NCBI GenBank assembly: GCA_021234155.1 | Contig: JAJEKV010000049.1 | Span: 6,212,432-6,276,431, forward strand | Direction of reading: 5' to 3' | DNA: 64,000 bases | DNA from: Isoetes taiwanensis | Taxonomy: Eukaryota > Streptophyta > Lycopodiopsida > Isoetales > Isoetaceae | Part shown: one piece after another, positions 20,344 to 31,329 of the stretch | Layout of the letters: each line of letters opens with the position of its first letter | Position numbering within the stretch: position 1 is the first letter of the stretch | The notes under the pieces: model-generated | Database searches by the model: none | The model's input: only the letters and a program-made list of their open reading frames with translations | What the model was told of the DNA's origin: nothing | Position numbers and translations under genes: made by a program

Positions 20344-21491
20344 CATGATCTGCTGTTAAGAACAAATCTGCTATGAAGTCTTCATAATTATCTGGCTCGG
20401 ATGGAGTCTGCAACTGCACGATCCTATTTTGAAAAGGGGAGAACTACTATATCTGTATTTCAGTTTTAAACTATGTCCTGCTTTTTACATGAATATAAGT
20501 CCGCTGAATGCAATCTTTGAATATTTGCATATCAGCCCTTTTTAAATCTGTTTGTCTATTAGATAGGAGGGTTTATAATACCTCCAAAACAGGCTGATAA
20601 ACTATGACAGTGCTACAGTAAATATATCCTTTTACTTCTTCTCTTATCTCTGATCACACAGTGTAAAAGGAACTTTATAGTATCGATCTCTAAGCTTTGG
20701 ATAGTTTAAATGACTCCTAGTGTAAAAGAAACTTTATAGTATCGATCTCTAAGCTTTGGATAGTTTAAATGACTCCTGCTGTCTTAATTGATAAACTAGG
20801 CATGTAATAATACTACATGCACTATGAATCCATAACTGAAAGGCTAATGGAACATGGATGCATGATCATGGGAATGATGGTTTAAATCGACATGTAAAAT
20901 GGCTCTACATGGTTAACATGAAGATAGTAGGCATTCATGGTAGACAATGCAGGCAAACCAGATTGATAAAGGCCACATGTTAGTGGAAAATAAGTATATA
21001 AATAGGGCTTATCTGATGCAACTTTTGAGATATATATTAAAAATAAAGCTTGATGGCAATATAAATGATCAGGAAGTATATGCATAATAGGGACCCAATG
21101 AAATACTTCTGCTTATAGCATAATTTCAGCCAAGTATTAGAGCAGTAATCTTCAGGCATTATTTGTGTCTGCACACTAAGGTATATAGACTCTAAAGATG
21201 TGTAACCAGCATACTAATGAAGCCAGAGGTTGGCACATATCTTTGATTGATCTAAAGTAAGAGTATTTATGACCGATAAAGATATGTCTTTACGTATGCT
21301 CCACTTAGACATGGTTGATTATCTATTTTATAGTCCAATGGTTTTATGTTTCGTATTAAATACTAGGGTTCTGAATTGATTGGTGCCATCAAGGATCTTG
21401 ATCCGAGTATGGACTGATAAGACTACAATTAGGATTAACTGTTGTAGATGTCATGCCTAGTTGGCTGTTGTTGATGCTAGGGTGGACTGGG
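20344..21491. other. Non-coding stretch between CACTA element and LINE
   Basis: AT-rich sequence without a supported gene. It contains the 59-bp tandem duplication listed at 20660-20777. Confidence 0.4.
20660..20777. repeat. 59-bp tandem duplication, nearly identical
   Basis: Two adjacent 59-bp units starting AGTGTAAAAG (20660 and 20719) with one mismatch (GGAAC versus GAAAC). The near identity means it arose recently compared with the rest of the window. Confidence 0.9.
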
Positions 21492-21929
21492 TTTTTTTTT
21501 TTTTTTTGAAGGACGAAAGCCAAAAAGTTTATTAATCAGAGAGAAAGTACAAAATTTACATGTCTCATCTAACGTGTAAGCACGAGAGATGCCACAGAGC
21601 ACGAGCACGGAGCACAATGTACTTACTCCGCAATAGGAGACTAATGATAAGAATCAATTCAAGATACCGAATCCGTCATGTTCCACCAGTTCGAGTCAAG
21701 GGAAGAACACTCGTCAGGGTGTCAATATCTTTTTTAAGGGCCATTGTAATAACACTCGTGTGCGGATGAATAAATGCCCCGAAAGATATAGTGTCTCGAT
21801 ATCGACCATAGGAGCCAACCGAACCAAGATGAAATGCCCTTTGTTTAGCTGGAGGCCATGCATTGAGATAGGGGCGCCAAAAGGATGCATCGGCAGTCAA
21901 TGTACCGTTAAACAAACCTTGTAGCCGTG

Positions 21930-22141
21930 ACCACGGCCGGGTTGAACCTCGGGACAATCAAAGAGACAATGCTCAAGAGTCTCCACGTCCGAAGCGGCAG
22001 CGGGCATACTGCAGATATGCGAGGATCATAGCGATGTCGAAAGGCATTAACCCGCAGGCACCTGTGGATAACCTGCCACCACAGTACAGAGACTTTAGGG
22101 TGGAGCAACCTGTCCCAAAGCCATCGCCATATACGACACAA
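21930..22141 (-). pseudogene. zf-RVT domain of LINE ORF2
   Basis: The - strand reads RIWRWLWDRLLHPKVSVLWW, the usual W..LW...HPKV.VF.W start of the zinc-binding region in plant LINE reverse transcriptases, then ISAVCPL and, after a frameshift, DVETLEHCLFDCPE, the characteristic C..C...ETxEHxxFxC pattern. It sits near the 3' end of the LINE, where this domain belongs. Confidence 0.75.
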
Positions 22142-22264
22142 AGTGGGCTGTGGAACATGTAGGTCTTTGTGGCGTTCGGCCGCGATGTCTGGTCCCGGGG
22201 CGTATCTTTATCTTTGCCTTTTTCACGCCGCGTACCTGCCACTCCGGACCGACGTAATGCGCAG

Positions 22265-23840
22265 GCGTGTAGCCAAGTGGGTAGCCCCTAGGGGGCAACT
22301 TGCTAAGAATGTGCATTAGTATTAATGTGCACATTTTCCAATGTACACATTAATGTAGGCACACATTTCCATGTGGCCACTTGATGCCAAGTGGGCCATA
22401 CCCAAGTGTGCAATTAATGTGCACATTTTCCAATGTACACATTAATGTGGGCACACATTTCCATGTGGGCACATTTTGCCACCTAGCCATTAAAGGCAAG
22501 TGGGCCCATTCCCAATTATCCCACATGCCAAAAGGGGATAATTGGAAACCCTAGCCACCCCCCTTGTCTATTTAAGTAGGAGAACCCTAACTTGCCCATT
22601 TTCGTTTCTAGGGTTTTAGAGCTCTGTTTTGGCTGCCTCAAGAGCCAAAACCAGCTCCCCTGCACTGTCTGAGAAACTGCATCATTAGTTTCCCTTGATT
22701 CGAGCATTTCAAAGGGATGGTCGAAGTTCGGCAGGAGAAGCAAGCCAAGGATTAGGTATTTGGTCAATTTAATAGCTTAAACCATCTTCTAGTCATTGAA
22801 TCAGTAGGTTTAGCCTATTAAATTGCCCATAGCAGCCCTCCAGATCTCTAGATAGCAGACTCTAACTAAAGAACCTAACTCTATGATATAGATTAGATCT
22901 TGTTCTTTAGTTCTTCTGTGATGTATATGGATGATGTATCTCTATGAACTCCTTGTATTGGGAAGGGGGGTAGAGACCTAAAGCTTTGTAGTGATGCTCC
23001 TAGAGTAGCCTCTTTAGCACACTGTAGATTCGCCCGGCGAAGAGCCACACCGGGATGTGGGTGAAGGGGCCAGACTGGCTGAGAAGGAGGTTCATGTCCT
23101 GACTCTTGAACGATCCCTCTGGTGTGTAAAGCCTACCGGGGATCATTGTGACTAGGTCCAATGGCTTGCCACTGCGTGTGGGCAAGGCATGGGCTCGACA
23201 CCCGTGAAGTGGTGTTCACTTTCCAGTGGGTTCATCCGAATACGGGGCGGTGGCCCTCTAGTCACCTTGAGTAAGCATGTAGATCTCTGGAGGGGAGTGA
23301 TCCCTACCGCCCCATCGGAATCGGGAGGATGAGCCGGGGAGTAGCCCTTTGGCTATGCATCTGGCGGGCTACAGTCAGGTCCCGACACTTTTCGCACCAC
23401 TCGCAAAGTGTGCACGGGAGGGGGCGGATGGAGTGGACAACCCTAAGCCATGCCACCAAATCCATTGCCATGAATTACATGCGCAATGAACTCTCGAGAC
23501 CCAAAGCCGTCGACCATCCCTTTGGGTCCGAGCCTTGGGTAGGATTCCCATATGATGTCTTTGATCTTTGTCTATGCAGATATGTGGAGGACCATCCTTC
23601 GTGATGGTCATATGATGTTGATGTATGTGCTACTTGACATGTATGTTTACGCTTCCGCAGCCTAGGTAGGCCCCCGAGGGAGACGGGTGCAATGACCCTT
23701 CCACTCTTCCCACTTTGGAACCCGCCACGGTTGCGGTGTCATGTGGAGGGCCCCTGTATTAGCATGGAGCTGGTATGGGGATGAACTCCTGTTTGTATAT
23801 GGTGAGGGCACCGTGATCTGAGTAGGGGCGTCCACAAGTG
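22265..23840 (+). repeat. Diverged solo-LTR-like sequence related to copy B LTR
   Basis: Read on the + strand it matches the copy B LTR read on the - strand at several ordered places: CAAAGTGTGCAC(G/A)GGAGGGG and the following GGATGGAGTGGACAACCCTA (about 23405-23443), CTC(T/C)(T/C)GAGACC with GCCGTC, GAGCC..GGGTAG, and GCTTCCGC...TAGG...CCCC (about 23650-23675). Upstream are a 92-bp tandem repeat and a TATA-like TATTTAAG (22569-22576), suggesting U3. No second LTR or internal coding region was seen. Exact ends and target duplication are not resolved. It interrupts the LINE, so it inserted later. Confidence 0.6.
22321..22505. repeat. 92-bp tandem repeat with 12-bp palindrome
   Basis: Two units starting ATTAATGTGCACATTTTCC at 22321 and 22413. 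Each contains the perfect palindrome AATGTGCACATT. The second unit diverges at its end. Position upstream of TATTTAAG suggests an enhancer-like U3 repeat (inference). Confidence 0.75.
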
Positions 23841-24367
23841 CCACCCATCCGCAACCGGAGGGTTGTGGTGCTAAAAGAAGGCGATATCTTGATCGACAAA
23901 TTGCTTGCCTTTGTGAATATTTTCATGACAGTCCCATGGCACCCTTTCGGCAACACCAACTTGCACTATGAGAGGCAAATTTTTCCATGACCTTCTCCCC
24001 ATAGAGATACATCCCAACGAGAGAGGAACTTTGCCTGAAATTCAGGCCAAGGCGAGGGGCGACCCTCCTCATACCATGCTTGAATAGAGACAACACATGC
24101 AAGAACCCATCGCCCTCTACGTGTAAGGGGATGAACCGAGGCTGCCAATGGAGGTGCCGAGGGGTCCGAGGCGATGGTGCCCACCACCATGGAGTCTCAA
24201 TAGGGTGTGGATAGAGGGCATGGCCGAGAAAAGATGTCCGATCGCCTTCCATGCCGCCAACAAGCCACGCCAAAATGGAGAAGCACTTGGAAAAGGCTGC
24301 AGAGTCTGAAATAAAGCCCAAGGTAGGACTGGTTTGACAGCCTTCTTGCCTAGAGGGATACAGTGAC

Positions 24368-24605
24368 CCCGGGGGATTCACCTTTGATCAGCGTATAACC
24401 CATGAGAGTTCAACGGAGGGGTATTTTTTAGACCATTTATGTACGTATACTTAGGGGTTAGGGGTGTTTTTAGCACTGATTTGGAGCAATATCTATACAC
24501 AAAGGGGTCAAATTGCCTTTTAAGATTGCGTATACAAGGGGGGTTTTTTGCTACCCTCCGAACGCAGATGCCATACCCCTCTTATGTATAAGTGCACCCC
24601 CCGGG
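24368..24605. mobile_element. MITE with 8-9-bp target duplication
   Basis: 238 bp flanked by ACAGTGAC(C) at 24360-24367/8 and 24606-24613/4. The ends are inverted repeats: CCCGGGGGATTCACC at the left, and CCCGGGGGGTGCACT reading in from the right. An 8-bp duplication would indicate hAT, 9 bp Mutator-like; the extra C makes the size ambiguous. No coding capacity. It splits LINE ORF2. Confidence 0.72.
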
Positions 24606-24857
24606 ACAGTGACCAAGAGCTTGTCTAAGAAGGCGTGAACCAGGAGAGTCATCCTCACCATTCAGGAGTCTCCAAATGAACTTTGAAATAAGCACTTTGC
24701 TCTGCAGTAAGAAGTCCATCATACCCAGACCACCTGCCCATTTTGGAAGGATGCACTTCGACCAAGCCACCTTAAGCACAGCACCTTCCTCAGTACCTGC
24801 CCAAATAAAGTTTCGAATATCATAATACTTGACACAAAACTTATATAAAACTTTCAA
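24606..24857 (-). pseudogene. LINE ORF2, region after the RT palm
   Basis: The - strand reads IRNFIWAGTEEGAVLKVAW, then SKCILPKWAGGLGMMDFLL and SKFIWRLLNGE. This is the conserved F.W.G.....W..C.PK..GGLG..D......L..K..WRL pattern downstream of the catalytic domain in plant LINE reverse transcriptases. It stops at the MITE. Similarity is lost upstream of 24857 where the CACTA-like sequence begins. Confidence 0.75.
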
Positions 24858-25136
24858 ATAAATGATGTTATAATTGACACAACACTACTTCAACATTTGA
24901 ATCAAACTTTCAACAAATAGTGGCACAAATGTTGTTATTATAGATGATACAAGATCTCCTATAAAATCAATATATAGCTTTCAAGTTACTGACCTATGAG
25001 TGACACAATCATATTGACACAAACTTTGACACAATCCTTTAAGTTTATGTCACATTCTAGGTTCTGGCACAAACTTGACGCACCTTAAGAGGTAGTGACA
25101 CAGGGTTTGACGCAAAATCCATGTCCTCTTGTAGTG
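24830..25136. mobile_element. Possible CACTA-type remnant with TGACACAA repeats
   Basis: A short region crowded with TTGACACAA/GTGACACAA words, ending CCTCTTGTAGTG at 25136, whose complement CACTACAAGAGG is a common CACTA terminus. A CACTAC also occurs at 24883 in the opposite orientation. No 3-bp duplication was found, so the left border is uncertain. Confidence 0.4.
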
Positions 25137-25139
25137 ACA

Positions 25140-26097
25140 TGACATTCATTTAATATCCTCCTTTTAATGTGACAAACTCTTGACTTGTATGTCAATATTC
25201 CCTGTTCAAAGTTGTAATTATCCTTTATTCCAAATTCTCCTTTTGTACTTCCTTCAATTGTTTGTAGCAATAATTTTACCTCATCCAATCAATTTGTTGC
25301 AACCATGGTTATTATATAGTAAGCTGAAAGTCTAGACAAAGCATCTGCAACGACATTTGTATTGCCCATTTTATAATTGATCTGGAAATCATATTCTTGA
25401 AGAAACTCCATCCACCTGTGTTGTTTCAAATTCAAATTAGGGCGTTTCATAAAGTATGCAAGACTAGCATTATCAATATGCAGTTCAAAATGATTCCCTA
25501 AAAGATAACGTCTCCAAGCTCTAAGTGCATATACAATTGCCAACAATTCTTTATCATGAGTGGGGTAATTTCGTTTGGCATCATTCAGTTTATGAGAATA
25601 TATGCACATACATGCTTGTCTTGCATCAACACAGACCCGTCCCTTCTCCACTAGCATCTGTCATAACCTGTATACCTTACTTGGATCTACCACTTTTAAA
25701 ACTCGAGCATTTATTAACTTCTCTTTTAAATTTTTGAAAGCTCCCTCACATTGCTCCTTCATTGAAAAGATATATTTGATATTGTAAGCATTGTCAAAGG
25801 ACTTGCAATCATAGAAAATCTTTTGATAAATTTCTTATAGCACCCTGCAAGCCCTAAGAATGAAAACACTCGTTTTGGGTTTTTAGGAACTGGCCATTCT
25901 CTCACAGCGTCAACCTTTTTAGGGTCAGGTTTTTTCCATCTGCTGAAACAATATGACCTAAATAATCCATTTCGGTGCTACAAAATGAACCTTGAGTTTC
26001 TTAACACACAATATTTTTCTTTTCAAAATACTCAAAACAGTTCTCAGATGTTCTTTATGCTCTTCCAAATTCTTTGAAAGGGTGGCCTCCTCTCGTG
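25140..26097 (-). pseudogene. Decayed gypsy pol fragment (RT end, RNase H, start of integrase)
   Basis: Reading down the - strand: SKNLEEHKEHLR (RT, compare [12 protein letters not shown] in copy B), degenerate FLGLAGCYKKFI, then an open RNase H stretch (25289-25657) with YSHKLNDAKRNYPTHDKELL and NVVADALSR, and the start of the integrase region (GILTYKSRVCHIKRRIL). It has many frameshifts before the RNase H part. Family level: Ty3/gypsy, clearly different from copy B. No LTRs are seen. Confidence 0.85.
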
Positions 26098-26110
26098 GAC
26101 ATTAAAAATT

Positions 26111-26122
26111 CTATCTATCTAC

Positions 26123-26180
<58 letters not shown>
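26111..26180. repeat. (CTAT)n microsatellite
   Basis: About 17 CTAT units with one ACCT interruption near the start. It borders the gypsy fragment. Confidence 0.97.
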
Positions 26181-26189
26181 CTTGCCGCC

Positions 26190-26430
26190 CTAGTCGCATA
26201 GCGGAGTGGTTAGGGTTCTGTCCATCAAGTTATGTTTGCAGTATGGTATGTTTGAGTCCTCAGGATGAGATTCTACATATGAACTATTGTGTCTTACGTG
26301 TATGTTAGAGATAAACATGCTCTTACGCGAGGTAAGGAACTAGGGCGAGCCAGAACCACACCCTGCTTTCCCCATGTAATATACGCCAGGCCATGATTAC
26401 TGTATTTTTAGGCTAAAATTATAGCTCACA
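26190..26430 (+). mobile_element. tRNA-derived SINE-like sequence
   Basis: TAGCGGAGTGG (26199-26209) fits an RNA polymerase III A box and TGTTTGAGTCC (26249-26259) matches the B-box consensus GGTTCGANTCC at 9 of 11 positions. The spacing is about 39 bases, as in tRNA-derived SINEs. The start resembles a serine-type tRNA 5' half but does not fold as a proper tRNA. The 3' end and any target duplication are not defined. Confidence 0.4.
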
Positions 26431-27386
26431 ATTCTTCTGCCACTCTTCCGCCGCTTCCATACATTCTCACCGCCACCGTAAAGCCCCTTTATGCAAAGCT
26501 TTGGTAAAGCCCCTTTCTGCATCGTTGGAGTCAGCACATGAGGGTTTTTTTGACATGATCTCTGTTTTTTCTGCTAGGTTTAACCGTGAAGGTATTTGAG
26601 CAGGTTGAAGCAGGGATTTGAGCATTGTTGCAACAGATCTTTGCCATAAACGCTACAGAAAAACAGAGATCCTAGAAGAAACTTATGGAAGATCCTCAAA
26701 ATTGAAGATTGTCTCCGCCGTTCGTGCGCCGCCACGGCTGGCGGCGCCGCCTCGAGCTCCTAGGGGGCGGAATGCCGCCTCTGCCATCAATTACGTAGTC
26801 CGTAAATATAAAAAGCCGTACGGAACCCATGATCAGCCTTGCTTGCAGCCAATTTCTGCTTATAGATCCCCATATCTCCTGGGTTAGAATATTTGATGAG
26901 CATTTTTTAGTTGCACGTGGCAAGTGGCCATTGGAGGCATATATAGCAGGGAGAGGAACCTTGGTAGAGAGAGGAGCAAGAGTGTGGAGCGCCGTTTTGG
27001 GCTATGTCTTTCTATCTCCTCTCTCATCCATGGCCGTGCCCTCTCTGCCTTTGAAACTGCCCTTCAAATCTAAACACAGCAGCGACCCATTTCCTTTCCC
27101 GGCCTCCCCCTTCGGGGGAGACGCGCCTTCCGTCCTTTAGCCCCTTCCATGGTCCGGCGCCGTTTTTTATTGGGCAGCAGCCGGTGGCAGTGAACAGATC
27201 TTCTTCTAACCCACCAGTTTAAGCTCATTTTCGACGCATACAGCCGAGATCTTAGTTAGGTATGTTTTTTCCTTCAGGTTTTGGTACCAGTTAATAAGTT
27301 TTTCTATGGGTATATGATTTAATTGATGGATCGCCTCTAGAAAGGTGCGTTTTTATTGTTGCATAATATAAAGTGGCATTTCGGGG
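26431..27386 (+). other. Upstream region of the BPC gene
   Basis: Mixed GC content, with no recognised protein. There is a short GC-rich patch at 26715-26785. TTAG|GTATGT near 27254-27263 could be a 5' UTR intron donor. This is probably promoter and 5' UTR of the BPC gene, but no element is certain. Confidence 0.3.
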
Positions 27387-28357
27387 ATGCAACAATCACA
27401 TGAATCTGCTACTAGTGGGCCAAACCGTGGCTTGCTGTCGCTTTACCTTCCAAATCCCAACAATGGGTATATGGAAGGCGCACAGCGCCATAGAATTACT
27501 GATGGAACAGTTCTCTCCCTTATAGCAGCACTCACTGAGAGAGATGCAGCAATTAGTGAAAAAAATACTGCCCTAGCTGAGAAGAAGGCAGCCATCTCTG
27601 AGAGAGATACTGTTGTTATCCAGAGAGACGTTGCCATTGCTGAGAAAGAAGCAGCTTTGATTGAAAGGGATCAAGCTTTAAGTGCTCTGAAAGCTTTCTT
27701 AGCAGATCGAGAATCTTGTGCCACCTGTAATACGGGAGGAATTCCAAGTGTACCTGATATTATTGAAGGGCAAAAACTGCTTCAGCTAAGAGTTAATGGC
27801 AGAATAACAGATGGTTCTCCATCTTCCTCTGCACCATCTTCCTTTAACCTAACTGAAGATATTGGAAAAGGCAACAAAGCAAAGCGCTCCAGGAAGAACA
27901 AAAATTTTTCAACATCAACACACAAGATAGAAGGTACTGCTGTAAAGAAACAGAAGATGCTGCAACAAACAGATCAACAGAATGGATCTGCTTCAAAAGT
28001 TCTTAATGTTGTTGCTATACAAGAGCGCAAGAGCAGCCAAAGGCTTGGTAGCTCACTTTATAATACAACAGGTTTTCCTATCCCGTATTGTTCTTGCACT
28101 GGCATTAATCAGCAATGCTACAGGTGGGGCAATGGTGGCTGGCAATCTGCATGCTGCACTAATCAGACCTCCATGTATCCTCTACCTATGAACCCTAACA
28201 AAAGGGTTGTCGTGTTGCTGGCGAAAAGATGGCGCAGGTGCCTTTGAGAGGCTTTTAGAAAGACTTGCATCAGGCAGGCGTGGACATAAGCTGTCCTGTT
28301 GATCTGAAGACTTATTGGGCAAAGCATGGAACCAATAGATATGTCACAATAAAGTAG
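27387..28357 (+). pseudogene. BPC: BBR/BPC (GAGA-binding) transcription factor, frameshifted
   Basis: Plant BASIC PENTACYSTEINE protein, a nuclear factor that binds GA-rich promoter elements. Frame from ATG 27387. Residues about 45-110 form the alanine/glutamate coiled coil used for dimerisation (repeats such as [20 protein letters not shown]). Residues about 165-200 are a basic nuclear-localisation region (KAKRSRKNK). The GAGA_bind domain begins [20 protein letters not shown] and includes SACC and [12 protein letters not shown]. Then three single-base shifts (near 28201, 28232 and 28271) break the frame. The expected ends [20 protein letters not shown] and [15 protein letters not shown] are all present in other frames, finishing at TAG 28355. 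Intronless coding is normal for the family. It is either a recent pseudogene or contains sequence errors. Confidence 0.9.
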
Positions 28358-31329
28358 AAAGCAGCACTGGTTGCAATTGCATTTCCAATCAGTTGTATCT
28401 AGTTATTGGTATCAGTTCAAATGATTCTAATTTATGGTGACAATGATTATGGCTTAAGCAGTAGCCCAAGCAAAGGATGTATGGGTGAAGCAGCATCTTT
28501 GCTGCCATGTCATGAGTATGACTTTGTAAGTGCTTTTGGGCCTGTCCTGGGATATTCAGTTAGTAACCCCTCTACTTTAACACCCTCATTTTATGTTAAG
28601 GGTGTTTGTTTTCCAAAAAAGCTTTATAACCATCTGACATTAGAAGAATGTATGCATATGACTAGTTTCATGTGAAATAATAGCTGTGTCTATTATACTA
28701 TTAGCAGAAGATACTACAGATGTTAATGCTATGCAGAAGATGCAGCCTAATCAGGTTATAAGGCTTATTGTTTTTAGTCTTAGTTGGCATTGTATAAAAA
28801 ATCCTGCTTCCTCTGACTTTAAAGTATATTGCAATATATTGTCCAGAGCTGAATATTGGGGGTACATGTGGAGCTTTGAAATGGTGTACATGGAGCTTAA
28901 GAGAGCAGATGTCATATAATATGAAAATGAAATTTTAAGCTGAAGCTTGTAGATCAAGTCAGGCTTGTGAGGTTCAACTCGGGCCCACATGGATCATATC
29001 CGAAGGCAGTTGAACTCAACGAACATACCATGTTCAGTTTGATGCAAAGCTGCATTATTTACCAAATAGGTCTTTAAAGTGATTCTGTTCAGGATCACCT
29101 TCAATAGGTGTGGCATAAGGTGGCTAGGATTCCAATGTTCGCTGTAAAACACGTAACCTCTGAGACAAATTACGAAACAAAATGCGCAGGACATAAAGAA
29201 ATGTGAAAACCAGGTGCCAAGCATTCTGCCCTGAGTTCCAATTAAAGCTTGACACGTGGCTGCTATTCTGCCCTGAATTCCAATCAAAGCTTGAAACGTG
29301 GCTAGTATTCAACTCCTAATGTGGTGTGTATTACATTTAGGCCAGATTCCATTATCGGCTAACGCACTTGGGAGCAAAATTCACCAAGGCTTCCTTCTCG
29401 TGACCTAAGATAGGCTTATGATTCCACCTACCGCAATGCATAATTAGTTCAAGAATTTAAAAATCAAATCCTATTAAAATCTACGATTTGCTCTATACTT
29501 CTGGCGTGAATCTAGCCTACCATGCATTATCATAATCAAAGTTATGGCATTGCTCCCCCATAGTTACAATCAAAGTTATGGCATTGTTCTCCGAGAAGGC
29601 TAATCGAAAGTGTTTGAGATGCCATCAAAGGATTGGTGTTCAAGACCATTATGCACATAATCGTAAGCAATGGATGCTCAAATTTCTTAGCTATTTACTT
29701 CAAATTCAAATATTTATCCACCAAATTATTGTTCCACGTGAAAAATCAGCTTATTTACCCACCCGCATTATTCACTTTTACTCCACAAAATATTATTATT
29801 GTTTTGAAGCTACCATGCATCCATAGCAAATACCATTATGTTGTATCGCATAAAGTTCATACTTCAAATCTTAGGATGGACATGAAAACACAATTGTTAT
29901 TCACTTGTTGCCGCTACAAGGCCAGAGGAACTTTCTTTTTCAATGAATCCTAATGAAAATTGAGGAGAATCCCCATCACCTGCCCGTATTATATCCATAT
30001 CCTTCTTATTAGCTTTTAATGAGCAAAGCACCTATATACTTCCTTTTATAGATCCCATAAAAGCATGATTTCATTAATTGATAAAATAACGCACTCTTTG
30101 AGAATTTTGAGCACACCTTTATTTGCTCAAGCACTAATACTTTCACCTAAAGACTTAATTCCCAACAAATATGAGGTAATTAACATACACATATACATAC
30201 AAATTTTGTGTTATAATTTGTAATGTACATGACACTCGTGATGTTCTCAATAACGGGCCCTACATTGTACGGCCAATAATTCACATCAATAATTTTACTT
30301 CACTATAAAAACGGCTTCACTTATGTGGGTAGAGGCCATTCATCTTCCATGGCTCGGCGTTCATTCCGTAGCACATCCGTCAAGTGTTACTTGAGCTACA
30401 ACGACCGGGCTTAATGCTTAGAAATAGCGCTACTTGGATCCGCTCTTATCTAAAGTCATGGACCTCGCTAGTGCTTGCGTGAAGCTCACTCGCTAAAGTC
30501 CATATTTATCGCTTCCGAATGAGATCTATGAGTCAATGGCATCACGAAGCTTTGATGTTGATGACGAGTGAATCAGCACCTCGCTAATAATGTAATAATG
30601 ACATGGGCACAACTAAGTAAGGATCTAATAGTATTCGATTAAGGATGTACTATCACGCATCTTAATCAGTATATTGTAACGTATGTGCTATCCCACCTCC
30701 ACTTATTCTCGGGTAAGCCGCTGAATTCAATCATAGCTAAATCTGCCAAGCAAACATGTTTTGAAACATACATATTAGCACGCATACATATATCCATAAT
30801 TTAAAGATGTATTATACTTGTATTTATACAACGGTCTTATACACGAGCAATAACGGCTACCAAGTTTCACCCCAATAATTCACCTCAATAATTCTACCTC
30901 ACTATAAAAGCTTATCACTCTCGGCTAAAGTTCATTCCTTCCCACGGATTATTTGCCTTCATCAATTCACTACATCAGGCGCATCAAGTGCTCAATGAGC
31001 CACTCTCATCTTTGTTGGTTACCAGACAGTACCTTCTTCTGATCCCTACCGCTAAGAAAAGCTTTGGGCCGTAGATTCGCTAGTTCCTCAAGGCCAATTC
31101 GCGTGTAATGATCCATCCGACGGCTTCCCTTTGTTTAATGAGCTTATGAGACATCGTGTGGATCACTACTACGTGATCCCGGCGATGAATGAATCAAATT
31201 GCTTAGCATTGTATAGTGTAAGAGCCTGTGTTGAGATGGAAAACGCAGAGCGTGAATAAATAATAACTAGTCTATTGTAATCTCTATGTTATGAATGATA
31301 TAGTAATTATGTAAAAGAGCATTGCATAC
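28358..31329. other. Non-coding stretch after BPC
   Basis: AT-rich sequence, probably BPC 3' UTR for the first few hundred bases. A 43-bp unit (TCTGCCCTGA(G/A)TTCCAAT) is repeated twice near 29223-29308. A 600-bp spaced duplication is listed separately. No gene is supported. Confidence 0.4.
30270..31020. repeat. Diverged direct repeat 600 bp apart, with TATA-like motif
   Basis: ATAATTCAC(A/C)TCAATAATT followed by CACTATAAAA occurs at about 30278-30310 and again at about 30876-30909. Weaker similarity continues for some 100 bases (GTTCATTCC, CATCAAGTG). These could be two promoter-bearing units of a decayed element. This is an inference. Confidence 0.5.

Larger units (their letters stand above)
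21492..24857 (-). mobile_element. LINE 3' fragment, interrupted
   Basis: A non-LTR retrotransposon on the - strand. It shows the region after the RT palm (24606-24857), middle ORF2 sequence (about 23845-24367), a zf-RVT domain (21930-22141) and a terminal poly(A), seen as T16 at 21492-21507 on the + strand. A MITE (24368-24605) and an LTR-like sequence (about 22265-23840) split it. The 5' RT and endonuclease parts are missing. Multiple frameshifts mark it as old. Confidence 0.75.

Noticed and set aside
26199-26259. Functional tRNA gene
   Set aside because: A and B boxes are present, but acceptor and anticodon stems do not pair. Treated as SINE-like.
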